NCBI RefSeq assembly: GCF_052324685.1
Contig: NC_135228.1
Coordinates: 15,000,420 to 15,064,419 of the forward strand
DNA length: 64,000 bases
Direction: 5' to 3'
Origin: Brachyhypopomus gauderio
Lineage: Eukaryota; Chordata; Actinopteri; Gymnotiformes; Hypopomidae
The notes beneath the pieces are model-generated. The model was given only the letters and a program-made list of their open reading frames with translations, was not told where the DNA came from and searched no databases. Shown piece by piece: positions 36,395-47,059 of the stretch. Within the stretch, counting starts at the first letter, position 1. The number at the start of each line of letters is the position of its first letter. The position numbers were made by a program, and so were the translations under genes.

Positions 36395-39300
36395 AATAAT
36401 AATAATAATAATACATTTTATTTCATAGGCGCCTTTCTGACACTCAAGGACACCTTACAGACAACACAGCAATAAATAAGAGAACAAACAATTTAAAACA
36501 GTTAAAGCTATAATACAACAGAAGCAAATTCACACTTACATTATGACATTTGGCAGACCAATCAGATGTTATAGGCTATCCTAAACAGGTAAGTTTTAAG
36601 TGAGGATTTGAATTGATTAAGAGAGCTTATGTTCCGTAGATCAGATGGCAGAGAATTCCAAAGTCGCGGAGCAGAGCGACTAAAAGCTCTGCTCCCCATG
36701 GTGGCAAGACGGGCAGAGGGTATTGTAAGGTGTATAGATGAGGAAGATCTGAGAGAGCGAGAGGGAGTGGCAACAGTGAGAAGATTAGAAAGATAGATTG
36801 GAGCAAGATTATGAATGGCCTTGAAAGTGAGAAGAAGGATTTTGTAATCTATGCGAAACTTGACCGGGAGCCAATGAAGCTGTGACAGAACAGGAGTGAT
36901 ATGGTGGAAAAAAGGAGTTCTGGTGATGATACGGGCAGCAGAGTTTTGAACCAGTTGAAGCTTATTGAGAGATTTGTGTGGAAGACCAAAAAGAAGAGAG
37001 TTACAATAATCTAAACGGGAAGTGACGAGACTATGAACAAGAATGGCAGTGGCATGTGGAGTAAGAGATGGGCGGAGACGACTGATATTTCGTAGGTGAA
37101 AGTAGGCAGACCGGGTAATGTTATTGATATGGGATTGGAAAGATAGGGTAGTGTCGAGGATGACACCCAAACTCTTTACCAGAGTTGAGGGGACAACAGA
37201 AGAATTGTCAATATTAATAGACAGACTGTTGGTTTTGGATAATGTTGTTTTAGTGCCAACGAGGAGAACCTCGGTTTTATCACTGTTTAATTTTAGGAAA
37301 TTGGCAGAGAACCAGGATCAGTAAGGGAGGTGAGTGAGATGTTGAGAGTGGGTTTACAGGAGAAATAGAGCTGGGTGTCATCCGCATAACAGTGGAAGCT
37401 AATGTGGTGTCTACGAAAAATATGGCCAAGGGGAAAAAGGTAAATGATAAAAAGAAGGGGCCCCAAGACGGAGCCCTGAGGCACACCTGAAGCAACAGGA
37501 GATGGCTGAGATGTAAATGATTTTAGTTGAATAAACTGTGTGCGACAGGAGAGATATGATTTGAACCAACTTAGGGGAGTCTGAGTGATGCCAATGGAAG
37601 AAAGTCTATTGAGGAGGGTGGTGTGATAGATGGTGTCAAATGCTGCACTTAGGTCTAGTAGGATAAGGATGGAGAGTGAGCCGGAGTCAGCTGCCATAAG
37701 GAGGTCATTGGTGACTTTTATCATGGCAGTTTCTGTGCTATGGAAAGGGCGGAAACCAGATTGGAACTGTTCATACAGGTTGTTATATGATAAGTAAGTA
37801 TGTAGTTGAGATGCTACTATTTTTTCTAAAATTTTGGAAATGAAGGGTAGATTAGAAATTGGTCGTAGATTATTGAAATTAGTTGGATCTGCACCAGGTT
37901 TTTTTTGAATCGGAGTTATTACTGCAGTTTTTAAAGAGGCAGGAACAGTTCCAGTGGAAAGAGAGGAGTGGACAATGGAAGAAATTATAGGAACCAGTGA
38001 GGGAAGACAGTATTTTACTAGTACTGAGGGGATGGGGTCTAACTGGCAGGTAGATGGCTTAAGCTTCCGGATAATGTCTGAGATTTCGGAGATGGAAGGA
38101 AGATGAAAGAGAGAGAAAGAAAGTGCAGGAGGAGAGAAATCAGAGGTAAACCTGGAAGTTGATTGTGAACCAAGATGATGGTGAATTTTACAGATTTTTT
38201 CATTGAAATATGACATTAGTGAGTTACAAAAATCAACTGAATGCAGATGAGATGGAAGAGAGTCCGGGGCTTGAGTAATTCTTTTGTACAGTGAAAATAA
38301 TGACTTAGAATTACCTTCATTTGAATGGATTATGTCAGTGTAATAACTAGATTTACTTTGTGAAATACAGTCCTTATAATGTAGCATATGATCTTTATAC
38401 ATGTCTTTATGAACAGAAAGTCCAGTTCTCTTTTGGAGCCGCTCAAGTTGCCGCCCTTTGGCCTTCATGAGCCGGAGTTCGGGTGTAAACCAGGGGGCTG
38501 AACGGGAAAATGATACGGATTTAGTTTTAAGTGGAGCCAGAGAGTCTAGTACAGAGTGGAGCCCAGTATTGTAGTGTGATACCAGGTCATCAAGAGTGGT
38601 TAGATTATGATTGTCCATTGTGGAGTTAATGCTGGAGGAGAGAGAATCCAAATTGATGTCCTTAATATTGCGGAAAGAGATGAGACGAGGGGATTTAATA
38701 ATAGGCAGTGTGAGACAAATATTAAATGAGAGGAGAAAATGGTCAGATATGGGGAGTTCATCAGCAGTACTGTCTAAGGGAGATAATCCTGAGCAGCAGA
38801 TTAAATCCAGGATATGACCCTTACAGTGAGTAGGAAAATTGATGTACTGCTGAAGTCCAAAGCCCTCAATACAATTCGTAAAGTCTTTGGTAAGAGGGTT
38901 ATTAATATTGTCCATATGAATATTAAAATCACCCAGCACAATGTTATTTGGTGAAAGAGCAGACAGTTGTGCGAGCAAAGTGGCAAAGTCATTTAAAAAT
39001 TCTCTGTTTGGTTTTGGTGGACGGTAGATAACAGTAATGATGATGGGGATAGATCCAGACAACATACACACGGTCGATTCAAAGGAGGAGAAGGTAGAGA
39101 CAGACACCGGCGAGACTTTCCACTTCTCGTGGTGAATTATCGCGAGACCTCCTCCACGGCTGGTGACACGTGGTTGGGAGATGTAAACAAACCCCGGTGG
39201 TGCAGATTCGTTGAGTTGTGTAAAGTCACTTGGCTGTTGCCAAGTTTCAGTTAAACAGAGAAAGTCCAACTTACGGTCCGTGATGAGATCTTGGATGAGA

Positions 39301-39990
39301 TGTCCCTTGCTCGTGAGTGAGCGGATGTTAAGCAGACCGAAGTTGACAGTGGAGTTTTCGCCTTTAGCCAGGGTGTTAGCCGACCGGGCTAGGCAGGCCA
39401 GCACACTGTGGTCAGCGACCCGACCAGTGTTGCGCTGAGGATGACGAGAAGTGGACCAGAATGATTTTATTGCTTTCGACGAGTCTTCCTGGACATTCCG
39501 ACGAGACCCGCGGTGAATGTATCTCCGGCGTGGCAGGAATGTTATATCCGGGTGTAACTGTAATAAATCCAGTGGAGGAGCAGACAGGTGGAAACGGAGG
39601 CGGAGAAGCTCAGCAGCAGAGTACTGAAGCAGACCCATCACAGGTTGGTGAATGAATGCCACCACAGTCCAAACAAACACCGACCAGATATGGATCGTTC
39701 CAGGTAGCATTGTCTGTGAATCCGCAGGGCAGCTTGGACAGGCAGGTAAACACAGGTAGAAGCGGTTCAGGCCCGAATAGCTAAATCACCACTCTTGCTG
39801 ATACCACCGGAATATCACAGAAGGAAAGCTTTACCTGTCCAGATTAAAACAATTGCCTAATCCAAATGCCAGTTTTAAAAGTTCAAGATAAAACTTTTAC
39901 GATAAAACGATCAATCGCTACAGCGATTCAAACTTAGACTACCGGCGAGCCGCGGCTGCAAATCGCGCCAGCGTTCACTCATCCGGGCAG
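36395..39990 (-). mobile_element. Nearly full-length L2/CR1-like LINE
   Basis: About 3.6 kb on the minus strand: 5' UTR (about 39990-39711), a long endonuclease-RT frame, a C-terminal frame, and a 3' UTR ending in a (ATT)n tail (taataa units at 36391-36412 on the plus strand). The ends are approximate. The simple-repeat tail in place of polyA, and the RLDYCNSLL...[11 protein letters not shown] signature, suit the L2 clade. One clear frameshift near 37.3 kb disables the otherwise well-preserved coding region, so the insertion is fairly young. Confidence 0.85.
36562..39710 (-). pseudogene. LINE ORF2 (AP endonuclease and reverse transcriptase), one frameshift
   Basis: Two frames, 39710-37293 (805 codons) and 37170-36562 with in-frame sequence upstream of its first ATG, belong to one protein. 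The endonuclease has NFGLLNIRSLTSK, LDFLCLTETW, SRGGGLAIIH, VLGDFNIHMD and ISDHFLLSF. The RT has ILLDLSAAFDTI, GVPQGSVLGPLLF and the catalytic CYADDTQLY near residue 775. The C-terminal part has [14 protein letters not shown] and ends with an [16 protein letters not shown] tail. The frames part near 37310-37320: past SLTDP one frame stops, while the next frame continues [23 protein letters not shown] small deletion there explains this. Role of the intact protein: target-primed reverse transcription. Confidence 0.88.
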
Positions 39991-40030
39991 TAACATTAAT
40001 TCATGAATATGAATTAACATTATTCATTTA

Positions 40031-40470
40031 TGTCACGGTGAGGGGGGCGGGTCGCCACCAGAGGGCGCGCATCCCAGCCAGCAGCCGATCCCAGCACACA
40101 CCCCCGCGCACGCAACCACTCCCACAGTCACAATCACCATCATACTGAGCACCTGTTTCTTGTTTACTTTGCTCTTCTTAAGCCCGCAGGTCGTCTGGTC
40201 CAGTGCTGCACATTGCCGCTACATGAGTGTCTCTGGTTTCTGCGTGTCAGTCACTGCGTTCCCTACCTGCGTGCGCGCTACGAGCCTTGCTTTGCAATAC
40301 TTGCAGTGTCTGCGTTACGAGCCTTACTAGTGTGCGCTACGAGCTTTACCTTGCATCACTTATAGTGTGTGCGCTAAGAGCTTTACTGGTGTGGTTGCCA
40401 TGGACAATAAACATCCTACTGTTCAACCCCCGTCTCCGGCTGCCTCTGTCCCGACGCCTCCGGCGTCACA
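40031..40470 (+). mobile_element. Solo LTR (Gypsy-type) with ATTTA target duplication
   Basis: The 440-bp block starts tgtcacggtgagg and ends ggcgtcaca. It is flanked by ATTTA at 40026-40030 and 40471-40475. It contains imperfect tandem units of about 35-40 bp around gcgctacgagc (40280-40390) and an AATAAA near 40406, as expected of an LTR. Orientation is inferred from that signal. No internal region is present. Confidence 0.85.
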
Positions 40471-40475
40471 ATTTA

Positions 40476-40650
40476 TCTGAGATTAAGGTTTTTACTTTGA
40501 AGTGGAAAAAAGTCCTGAATGAGAATGGGATCCCGTTTAAGGTGCTCTAGATAAAAAAAAAACCCTGATTTGATTATTAGTCAACTAAAGGGAAAATCTG
40601 ACGAATCAGATTCGACTATGAAAATCCTTAGTTGAATACAACTCTAGAAA
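40476..40650. repeat. Terminal-like repeat with AGTCGAAT motifs (right part)
   Basis: Contains attagtcaacta, attcgactatgaaa and tagttgaatacaac. It may pair with 33606-33690 as the other end of an older, interrupted element. Confidence 0.4.
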
Positions 40651-40689
40651 CAACAGAAACCCCCAACATGAAGAACCCCCCCTTTTAAG

Positions 40690-41427
40690 GGTGTGCCACT
40701 ATTAGTTTAAATACTACAATTGTTAAGGAAGTATGTATGTGCAAGTTAAACCTATTTAGCATCGAAGGAACGATAGTAGAGATAGTGAGCAGTTTCAAGT
40801 TCCTCGGGGTAAACATTTCTGAGGATCTCACCTGGTCACTGAACACATCCCACATCATCAGGAAAGCACAGCAAAGGCTCCACTTCCTCCGATGGCTGAA
40901 GAGAGTCAACCTGCCACAACAGCTTCTCTGCAACTTCTATAGGTCCACAGTGGAGAGCATTCTGAGCAGTTGTATCACGGTCTGGTATGGCTCTGCTACT
41001 GCTGCCGAACACAAGGCCCTGCAGAGAGTGGTGAAAACTGCCCAGCGCATCACCTCGGCTGCCCTCCCACCCATGCAGGACCTTTACAGCAAGAGATGCT
41101 TGAGGCCCTCTGCATCTCCTCCGACCCCATACACACCAGCCACCTGCTGTTCCAGCCTCGGCCATCAGGAAGGAGATACAGGAACATCAAAGCCAGAACC
41201 ACAAGACTCAGGAACAGTTTTTTTCCCCCGCGCTGTTAAACTGGTATCACCAGCCACTTTCCCTCAAACTGGACATATATAGACTTACCTCCCCCCCGAC
41301 TATATCTCAGATTTGCCACCAGTCCAGAGACCAGTCCACCAGCACCATGCACTTTATCCCTGTCCACATTCCCCCATTTACCTATTATGTTCCTACCTCA
41401 GCCACTGTGCCTCACCTCTTATATAAG
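40690..41427 (+). mobile_element. LINE 3' fragment (jockey/CR1-like ORF2 C-terminus)
   Basis: The plus-strand frame 40737-41282 encodes FKFLGVNISEDLTWSLNTS, KAQQRLHFLRWLKR, FYRSTVESILSSCITVWYG and HKALQRVVKTAQRITSA, the conserved post-RT region of a fish LINE. After LYSKRCL the frame shifts; in a neighbouring frame LFQPRPSGRRYRNIKARTTRLRNSFFPR restores the expected end. The 3' UTR continues to the Harbinger insertion at 41431. The 5' part is absent. Confidence 0.75.
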
Positions 41428-41430
41428 TAA

Positions 41431-42959
41431 TGGGGCATTTCCACTAGGGCCTGCTTGGCGCGGTACGGTTCGATTCGCGACGGTTTGTGAGTGTTTCCAT
41501 TAGTACCACTTCCCTGTGAGCCGGCCCCTTCGGGTACTATTTTCGTACCGACTCGCTTGAGGTTCTAACCGTTCCGAAGCGGTACAGTTCTGTGACGTGG
41601 AGGAACAGCATGACACTGATTGGCCAAGGAGTGTCGTCACAGGTTGCGTCAGGAGAGCGACTCCTCCGTTATGCTATGGACTCCTCAGCCATTTTTAAAA
41701 CCCAAGGAGCGAAGTCTGTTCCCTGGTCAAACGCCGAGGTACAAACCTTTCTGTTAATAATCAGCGATCAAAAAATCCAGGGCGAACTGGACGGGGCCAC
41801 TAGAAATGTAAAGGTTTTTAGCGAGGTTTCCGTGCTAATGGCCACTCATGGCTACCAGCGGTCTGTTCAGCAGTGCCGGTCGGTCCAAGCTAAAAAAGCT
41901 TAACGCGATTACCGGGCGGTGAAGGACCATAACGGACGCAGCGGAGCAAACCGCAAAGACTGGAAATGGTTCCAGCAAATGGATGTCATATACGGTCACC
42001 GGCCAGCCAGTAACGGAAGAGAAAGAGCTGGACAGACACGGCAATGTCAGTGCTGGAGGCCACGGAGAATGGTGAGTGTATTGTGATTTCAGTTTTACTA
42101 GGCTCGTAAAAGATGTAATATGAACGTAATATGAACGCATCTATTGTAAACGCAGGAATTTAGAGCTGTGTTTGTAGTTAATGTTATCACCACAGTCACT
42201 ACTGTAGTAGCCTTGCTAGCCTTGCTAGTTGCTAGTTAGCTGTAGCCATAAACAAAGCATCAGCAGCGATGACGTGCTACACATTTTGTGCAGTTACGCT
42301 ATATCGTTGTTCCTTCACGGGAATACTTGTGTTTAATATTTGTTATTTTTTACGTTCAAGATTCCCCTTCCACTGACGAGGCGAGCGGAGTTGGCGGGAA
42401 ATGTTTCCTTCAACCGGGCTTTCCTCGGGGTGCTTGGCGAACTTGTGAACACCATGCGAGATGGACGCCAGTAAAAGCACACAAAATGTTGCTTGTAGTA
42501 CTATAAATATTTATTTCATATAAAGCTATACGTATATATTTGCTTTTTGCACTTTTTTAAACTATAACTATATTATTTACATATGTTGTACTTTAAATAT
42601 CTATATTTCATAATAAAGTTTGATTTCATTTGATTGGATGACTGATGCTTTTTATGCAGGGTGTGTTCAGCCTGTTTGAGTAATACCAAATTATTATCAA
42701 TAATTAGAGCAACCACATACAATAATGAAGATAAAGATAAATAAGATACAATAATGGTATGTGTTAAGGGGCATCGACCGGTGTTGTGGTCGCATACAAA
42801 TGATGTTACGACACTACAACCCGCGCGCCAACAGCGACTCCACCCACATTGTGGTGGTCCACCATTGTAATGGAAACACAACGCGACCGTACCGTTCCGT
42901 TGCGAATCGACCCGTATCGAACCGTACCGCGCCAAGCAGGCCCTAGTGGAAATGCGCCA
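41431..42959 (+). mobile_element. PIF/Harbinger element lacking transposase, TAA duplication
   Basis: Terminal inverted repeats of at least 30 bp start tggggcatttccactagg on the left and, in reverse complement, tggcgcatttccactagg on the right. TAA occurs directly outside both ends (41428-41430 and 42960-42962), the 3-bp TWA-type duplication of Harbinger elements. The only coding sequence left is a MYB/SANT-like gene. The DDE transposase is missing. Confidence 0.85.
41592..42080 (+). pseudogene. Harbinger MYB/SANT-like DNA-binding protein gene
   Basis: The frame encodes WSNAEVQTFLLIISDQKIQ, ELDGATRNVKVFSEVSVLMA and HGYQRSVQQCRSVQAKK, then a stop where the family normally continues. The same frame goes on as RDYRAVKDHNGRSG, WKWFQQMDVIYGHRPAS. 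This tryptophan-anchored trihelix pattern is the second protein of PIF/Harbinger transposons, which binds the element ends and brings in the transposase. A premature TAA after QAKKA breaks this copy. Any downstream exon (candidate near 42361-42465) is uncertain. Confidence 0.7.
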
Positions 42960-42962
42960 TAA

Positions 42963-43490
42963 GTAAAATTCATTTATATAGCACTTCTCACAGGCACAAG
43001 CCACAAAGTGCTTTACAATGGAAAATAATATAAAATAACAAAATAACAAAAAATAAAAACACAAAAACACACTATAAAACAGAAATAAAATACAGTGCAC
43101 AAGGTCAACGGCTGCAACCTCCACCACTAACTAAACGCCTGCTTAAAAAGGAAAGTCTTTAGCTGTTTTTTAAAAGTATCCACAGAGACAGCTGATCTTA
43201 AATGTGGAGGAAGTGTGTTCCACAGTTTTGGAGCAACCACCTTAAACGCTTGGTCACCACGAGTCTTTAGACATGAGCGTGGCACAGACAGTAAACTCAG
43301 GTTGTTGTGTAGGGGTGGAGCAGGTCAGCGACATACACAGGAGCTGTGTTGTGTAGTGCTCTGTATGTTAAAGTTAAAATCTTGAACTGGATCCTGAATT
43401 CTACAGGAAGCCAGTGTAAGGATTTTAAAATGGGTGTTATGCGAGACCGTCTGCTTGACTTGGTCAGTAACCTCGCTGCAGCGTACACAC
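42963..43490 (-). mobile_element. L2-type LINE 3' fragment
   Basis: Minus strand encodes SRITPILKSLHWLPVEFRIQFKILTLTYRALHNTAPVYVADLL, then, after a frameshift, the end of the protein (KTFLFKQAFS). The 3' end with cttttgtggcttgtgcctgtgagaagtgc-like sequence and tatataaatgaat is typical for fish L2. The Harbinger element sits exactly at its 3' border. Confidence 0.75.
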
Positions 43491-43499
43491 ACGTATATA

Positions 43500-43880
43500 C
43501 ACACTACCTTGGGTAACACAATTGGGTAACACAATTCTGGTACTGCTGCACTATCTTTCTGTGCAACAATGGTGGAGTTGGTGATCTTACCATTTTGGAT
43601 TCAGAGAAACACTGACACTCTGAGAAGCTATTTTTATACCCAATCATGTTGTCAATTGACCTAATTAGTGTTAGTTGGTTTTCCAGCTGTTCGTTATATG
43701 CTCAATTTCCTTTTCCAAGGCACTTATTGCTACTAGTCCCAACTTTTTTGGGATTTGTTGACACTGAAATTTTCAATCAACATATTCTTCCTTTAAAATG
43801 TTACATTTTCTCAGATTAAACTTTTGATCTTTCATCTGTGTTCTATTATGAATAAAATATTGACATTTGCCCTCTCCACA
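43500..43880. repeat. Dispersed DNA repeat, left part (split by an L2 insertion)
   Basis: Contains the phrase ccaacttttttgggattt and later gaataaaatattgaca, which I recognise as part of a common fish repeat. It continues at 44665-44740 (cctaacttttttggaatc) after an L2 fragment that is flanked on both sides by TGCATT. Confidence 0.6.
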
Positions 43881-44664
43881 TCATTGCATTTAGATTCCGT
43901 ATTGACTATAAAATACATTTATTAACATATAAAACACTGCATGGCTTAGCTCCAGAGTATCTTAGTGAACTTATTGATCATTACAAACCAGCACGTTCAC
44001 TTTGTTCGCAGGACGCAGGGTTATTAACTGTTCCTAGGATCAAAAAGATCACAGCAGGTGGAAAAGCCTTTTCTTTTAAAGCTCCACAACTGTGGAATAA
44101 TCTTCCTGCCTCTATTCGGGACTCAGACACAGTCTTAATGTTTAAACCTCGACTAAAGACTCATCTGTTTAGTTTGGCCTTTGAATAATCTGTTACATAT
44201 TTACCACATCACATATCTTTCTTCTGCAAGGTTCACCTGGGGAGTAACAATGCAATCGGAGCCTGCAATACCAGTATCATCACTCTGACACGGAATGAAA
44301 ACCTGGCATTCATCACAAGACATTTACAATATCAACACCCAGAACTTTCATTCTAGTTACCTTATACTTAGCCTGATTGTGTGATTTGTTTGTGACTTGT
44401 GTATTCGTCTGTATAATTTGTTTTTGTGTAATTTGTATGTTAACGGGCCGCCCAATGGAGGATGGGTTCCCTATTGAGTCTTGGTCCTCCCAAGGTTTCT
44501 TCCTATTCCCCACCATCTAGGGAGTTTTCCTTGCCACTGTCACCTCTGGCTTGCTCATTAGGGATTTGGACCTATAGTATTGTTAACCTTGTAAATCCTG
44601 TAAAGCGCTTTGTGACAACATGTGTTGTGAAAAGCGCTATACAAATATATTTGATTTGATTTGC
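43881..44664 (+). mobile_element. L2-type LINE, 5'-truncated copy
   Basis: Plus strand encodes FRIDYKIHLLTYKTLHGLAPEYLSELI, then KAFSFKAPQLWNNLPASIRDSD and KTHLFSLAFE with a stop near 44187. The 3' UTR ends tttgatttgatttg, a short tandem tail as in L2. TGCATT lies on both sides (43874-43879 and about 44663-44668), a probable target duplication. It is severely 5'-truncated, as is usual. Confidence 0.75.
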
Positions 44665-44839
44665 ATTCAGTTTTTATTCACAATTTGTTTAGTGTCCTAA
44701 CTTTTTTGGAATCCAGTTTGTATTTGCCTTGACCATTTGTATTTTGGTTATATCAGTGTGTTTGTGTGGCATGTTTAGTCTCATTTTGCAGCATGTTGTG
44801 TAATGGGAAAGATTACGCTACAGGTTAAAAGTTACATTA

Positions 44840-45685
44840 CTCACTGAGAAAGTTTGTCAACTTCACCCCAAAATTGGCAGTCCTGTGTGAAAATGCACTC
44901 TGTATACAAATGTACACGATTGTCTATAACATCAACCCGATTCCTGTTGGTTATTATAGCAGCTGTCTCTTTGATATGCTGGGATTGTGGGTGTAGAGTC
45001 TCTTCTTCCTCTGCCTTAGCTAGAAAGACTAGAAATCAGAGACTGAACTTAACATCAGAACACAAGACATGAGCCAACAAACAACAACCGAAGGAACTAG
45101 AGGATACGTAACACTAGAGGCCGTCTACATTCTCAGCAGCATGCACAGCGTGGTTGAGACTGAGGATACCACCAAAAGAAAGCCAAACATGGTCACACAA
45201 TACAACACAAAGTGCGGTGTGGATGTGATGGACCAAATGGTGCAGGCATACAGAGATGGCCAGTCGCCGTGTTCTACAACATAACTGACATTGGCAGCAC
45301 TGAATGCACATGTACTTTATCAGGCATGCACTGGGGTGCAGGAGACACGGGTGGACTTCCTGGTTGAGCTTCAAGTCAAGTGGCTTTTTACTGTCATTAC
45401 ATCTGTGTACAGGTACACAGTGTAACGAAATTTTGTTCCTCCGGAACTATGGTGCAACACAAATCAACAATACAACAGACGACAACGTGTGACAGGGTAA
45501 CAATACAATGTGCAAAATATGCAGCTTGCAAAAGAGTTGGGTGACTCATGTGAGTGAGAAGGCGGCAAATTGCTTTGGCAACAACCTTTCACACCCAGGC
45601 GAGGTGTCAGGATGTGTCGACTGCTACAAATACACTTGTGGCAAATGTACCAGGGACCAACAGTGCAGACAGACTGCTGAGTGAA
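44840..45685 (+). pseudogene. piggyBac-type transposase relic
   Basis: A plus-strand frame at 45069-45284 encodes VYILSSMHSVVE, KRKPNMVTQYNTKCGVDVMDQMVQAY and SPCSTT. This is the conserved KP..V..YN..K.GVD..DQM segment near the third catalytic Asp of piggyBac-like transposases. Downstream at about 45595-45682, CVDCYKYTCGKCTRDQQC is the remnant of the C-terminal cysteine-rich domain. The middle is interrupted by a dispersed repeat (45372-45505), and frames are broken before and after, so no function is expected. Confidence 0.65.
45372..45505 (+). repeat. Dispersed repeat inserted in the piggyBac relic
   Basis: Begins near caagtcaagtggcttttta and contains tgtaacgaaattttgttcc and ggtgcaacacaaa. 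I recognise this pattern as a common fish repeat with a LINE/SINE-like tail. Exact ends were not determined. Confidence 0.5.
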
Positions 45686-45718
45686 TGGTGAAATGCTAAT
45701 CACCAATGAAGGACATGC

Positions 45719-45719
<1 letters not shown>

Positions 45720-45765
<46 letters not shown>
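45720..45765. repeat. (CA)n microsatellite
   Basis: About 23 perfect CA units. Confidence 0.95.
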
Positions 45766-45766
<1 letters not shown>

Positions 45767-45896
45767 ACTGCAGCCTATTGTAAATGTGTGGAATTGTTTT
45801 ATTCCTTGTATTTTTTGTATCATTTATATGGCAAAAATAAAAAGCATGGAAACAAATAAGTTGTTCTTTTTTATATATTTCTCATGCTGAAATTTG

Positions 45897-47037
45897 TCAG
45901 CAATTTGTCAGCAAAGTGCCAGGGACCACATGGTCCAACATCTCCCCGCCCGGCCGATATTGTCGGGACAGTGAGTCAGCATTACTATTACTTCGTCCAG
46001 ACCGATATTTAATCTCAAAGTCAAAAGCCGCCAACTGGGTAGCCCATCGCTGCTCCGGAGCTCCCAACTTTGCAGAGGAGAGGTGACTGAGAGGGTTGTT
46101 AGCAGTATAGACCACACACTTATGCCCCAACAAATACTCTCGAAATTTCTCAGTCATGGCCCACTTGAGCGCCAAAAATTCTAACTTCATAGAACTATAG
46201 TTTGACATGTTACGCTCAGTGGGCCTAAGACCCCGGCTAGCAAAGGCAATTGGTTTAACCTTACCCTCCTGCTTCTGAGAAAGGACAGCTCCCAACCCAC
46301 TATGACTCGCATCCACCTCCAGAATAAAGGGGAGTGTGAAATCTGCATAGGCCAGCACCGGAGCACCGACGAGCCTGCCCTTCAACTCAGTAAAACTCTT
46401 CTCGCACTCCTCAGTCCAGGTGCCAGAGAGACTCCGCCCTGACCCTCTACGAGACTTGGACCCACCCAACTCTGCTACCAGCTTATGCAGTGGGGCTGCC
46501 AATTTGGCAAAGCCCTCCAAAAAGCGACGGTAATAGCTGGCGAAGCCTAAAAATGAGCGCAACTCTGAAACATGGGAGGGTCGCCGCCAGTTGGAAACTG
46601 CCTCAATTTTGCTTGGATCAGTGGATACTCCTGTACTGGAAATTACATGGCCCAAATACTTCAGGTTTGAAAAAGGCACACTTCTCCAGTTTTGCCTTAA
46701 GACCTTCCTGCTGCAGCCGCCCCAGTACAACCTCCAACCTGGCTAGATGCTGGGAAACAGAGGAAGAAAAAATGACAACGTCGTCCAGGTATAATAGCAG
46801 CGACTGAGACTGCTGGTCCCCAAACAGTCGTTGCATCAATCTCTGAAATGTACTGGGAGCATTGCACAGGCCAAAAGGCATTCGATTCCACTCGAATAAA
46901 CCAAATGGCGTGCAGAAGGCGGTCTTTGCCTTATCCCTCTCAGCAACGGGCACTTGATTGTAGCCACTGGCTAAATCTAAAGTGGAAAACCAGCGAGCCC
47001 CCAAAAGTGCATCCAGAGATTCCTCAATACGAGGCAA
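45897..47037 (-). pseudogene. Gypsy RT core and RNase H
   Basis: 47037-46618 encodes PRIEESLDALLGARWFSTLDLASGYNQV, FGLFEWNRMPFGLCNAPSTFQ and the catalytic LLYLDDVVIF. A frameshift near 46.7 kb leads into the frame ending at 45897, with NLKYLGHVIS, LRSFLGFASYYRRFLEGF, FILEVDASHSGLGAVLSQ and MKLEFLALKWAM (RNase H). Catalytic YLDD is intact but the protein is broken by frameshifts. Confidence 0.85.
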
Positions 47038-47059
47038 GGGAAATGCATCCTTTCTCGTC

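Noticed and set aside
37118..39655. Plus-strand ORFs within the LINE
   Set aside because: Shadows of the long minus-strand ORF2.
45720..45765. Regular spacing of short repeats considered as CRISPR-like
   Set aside because: It is a plain CA microsatellite in a eukaryotic genome; no repeat-spacer pattern.
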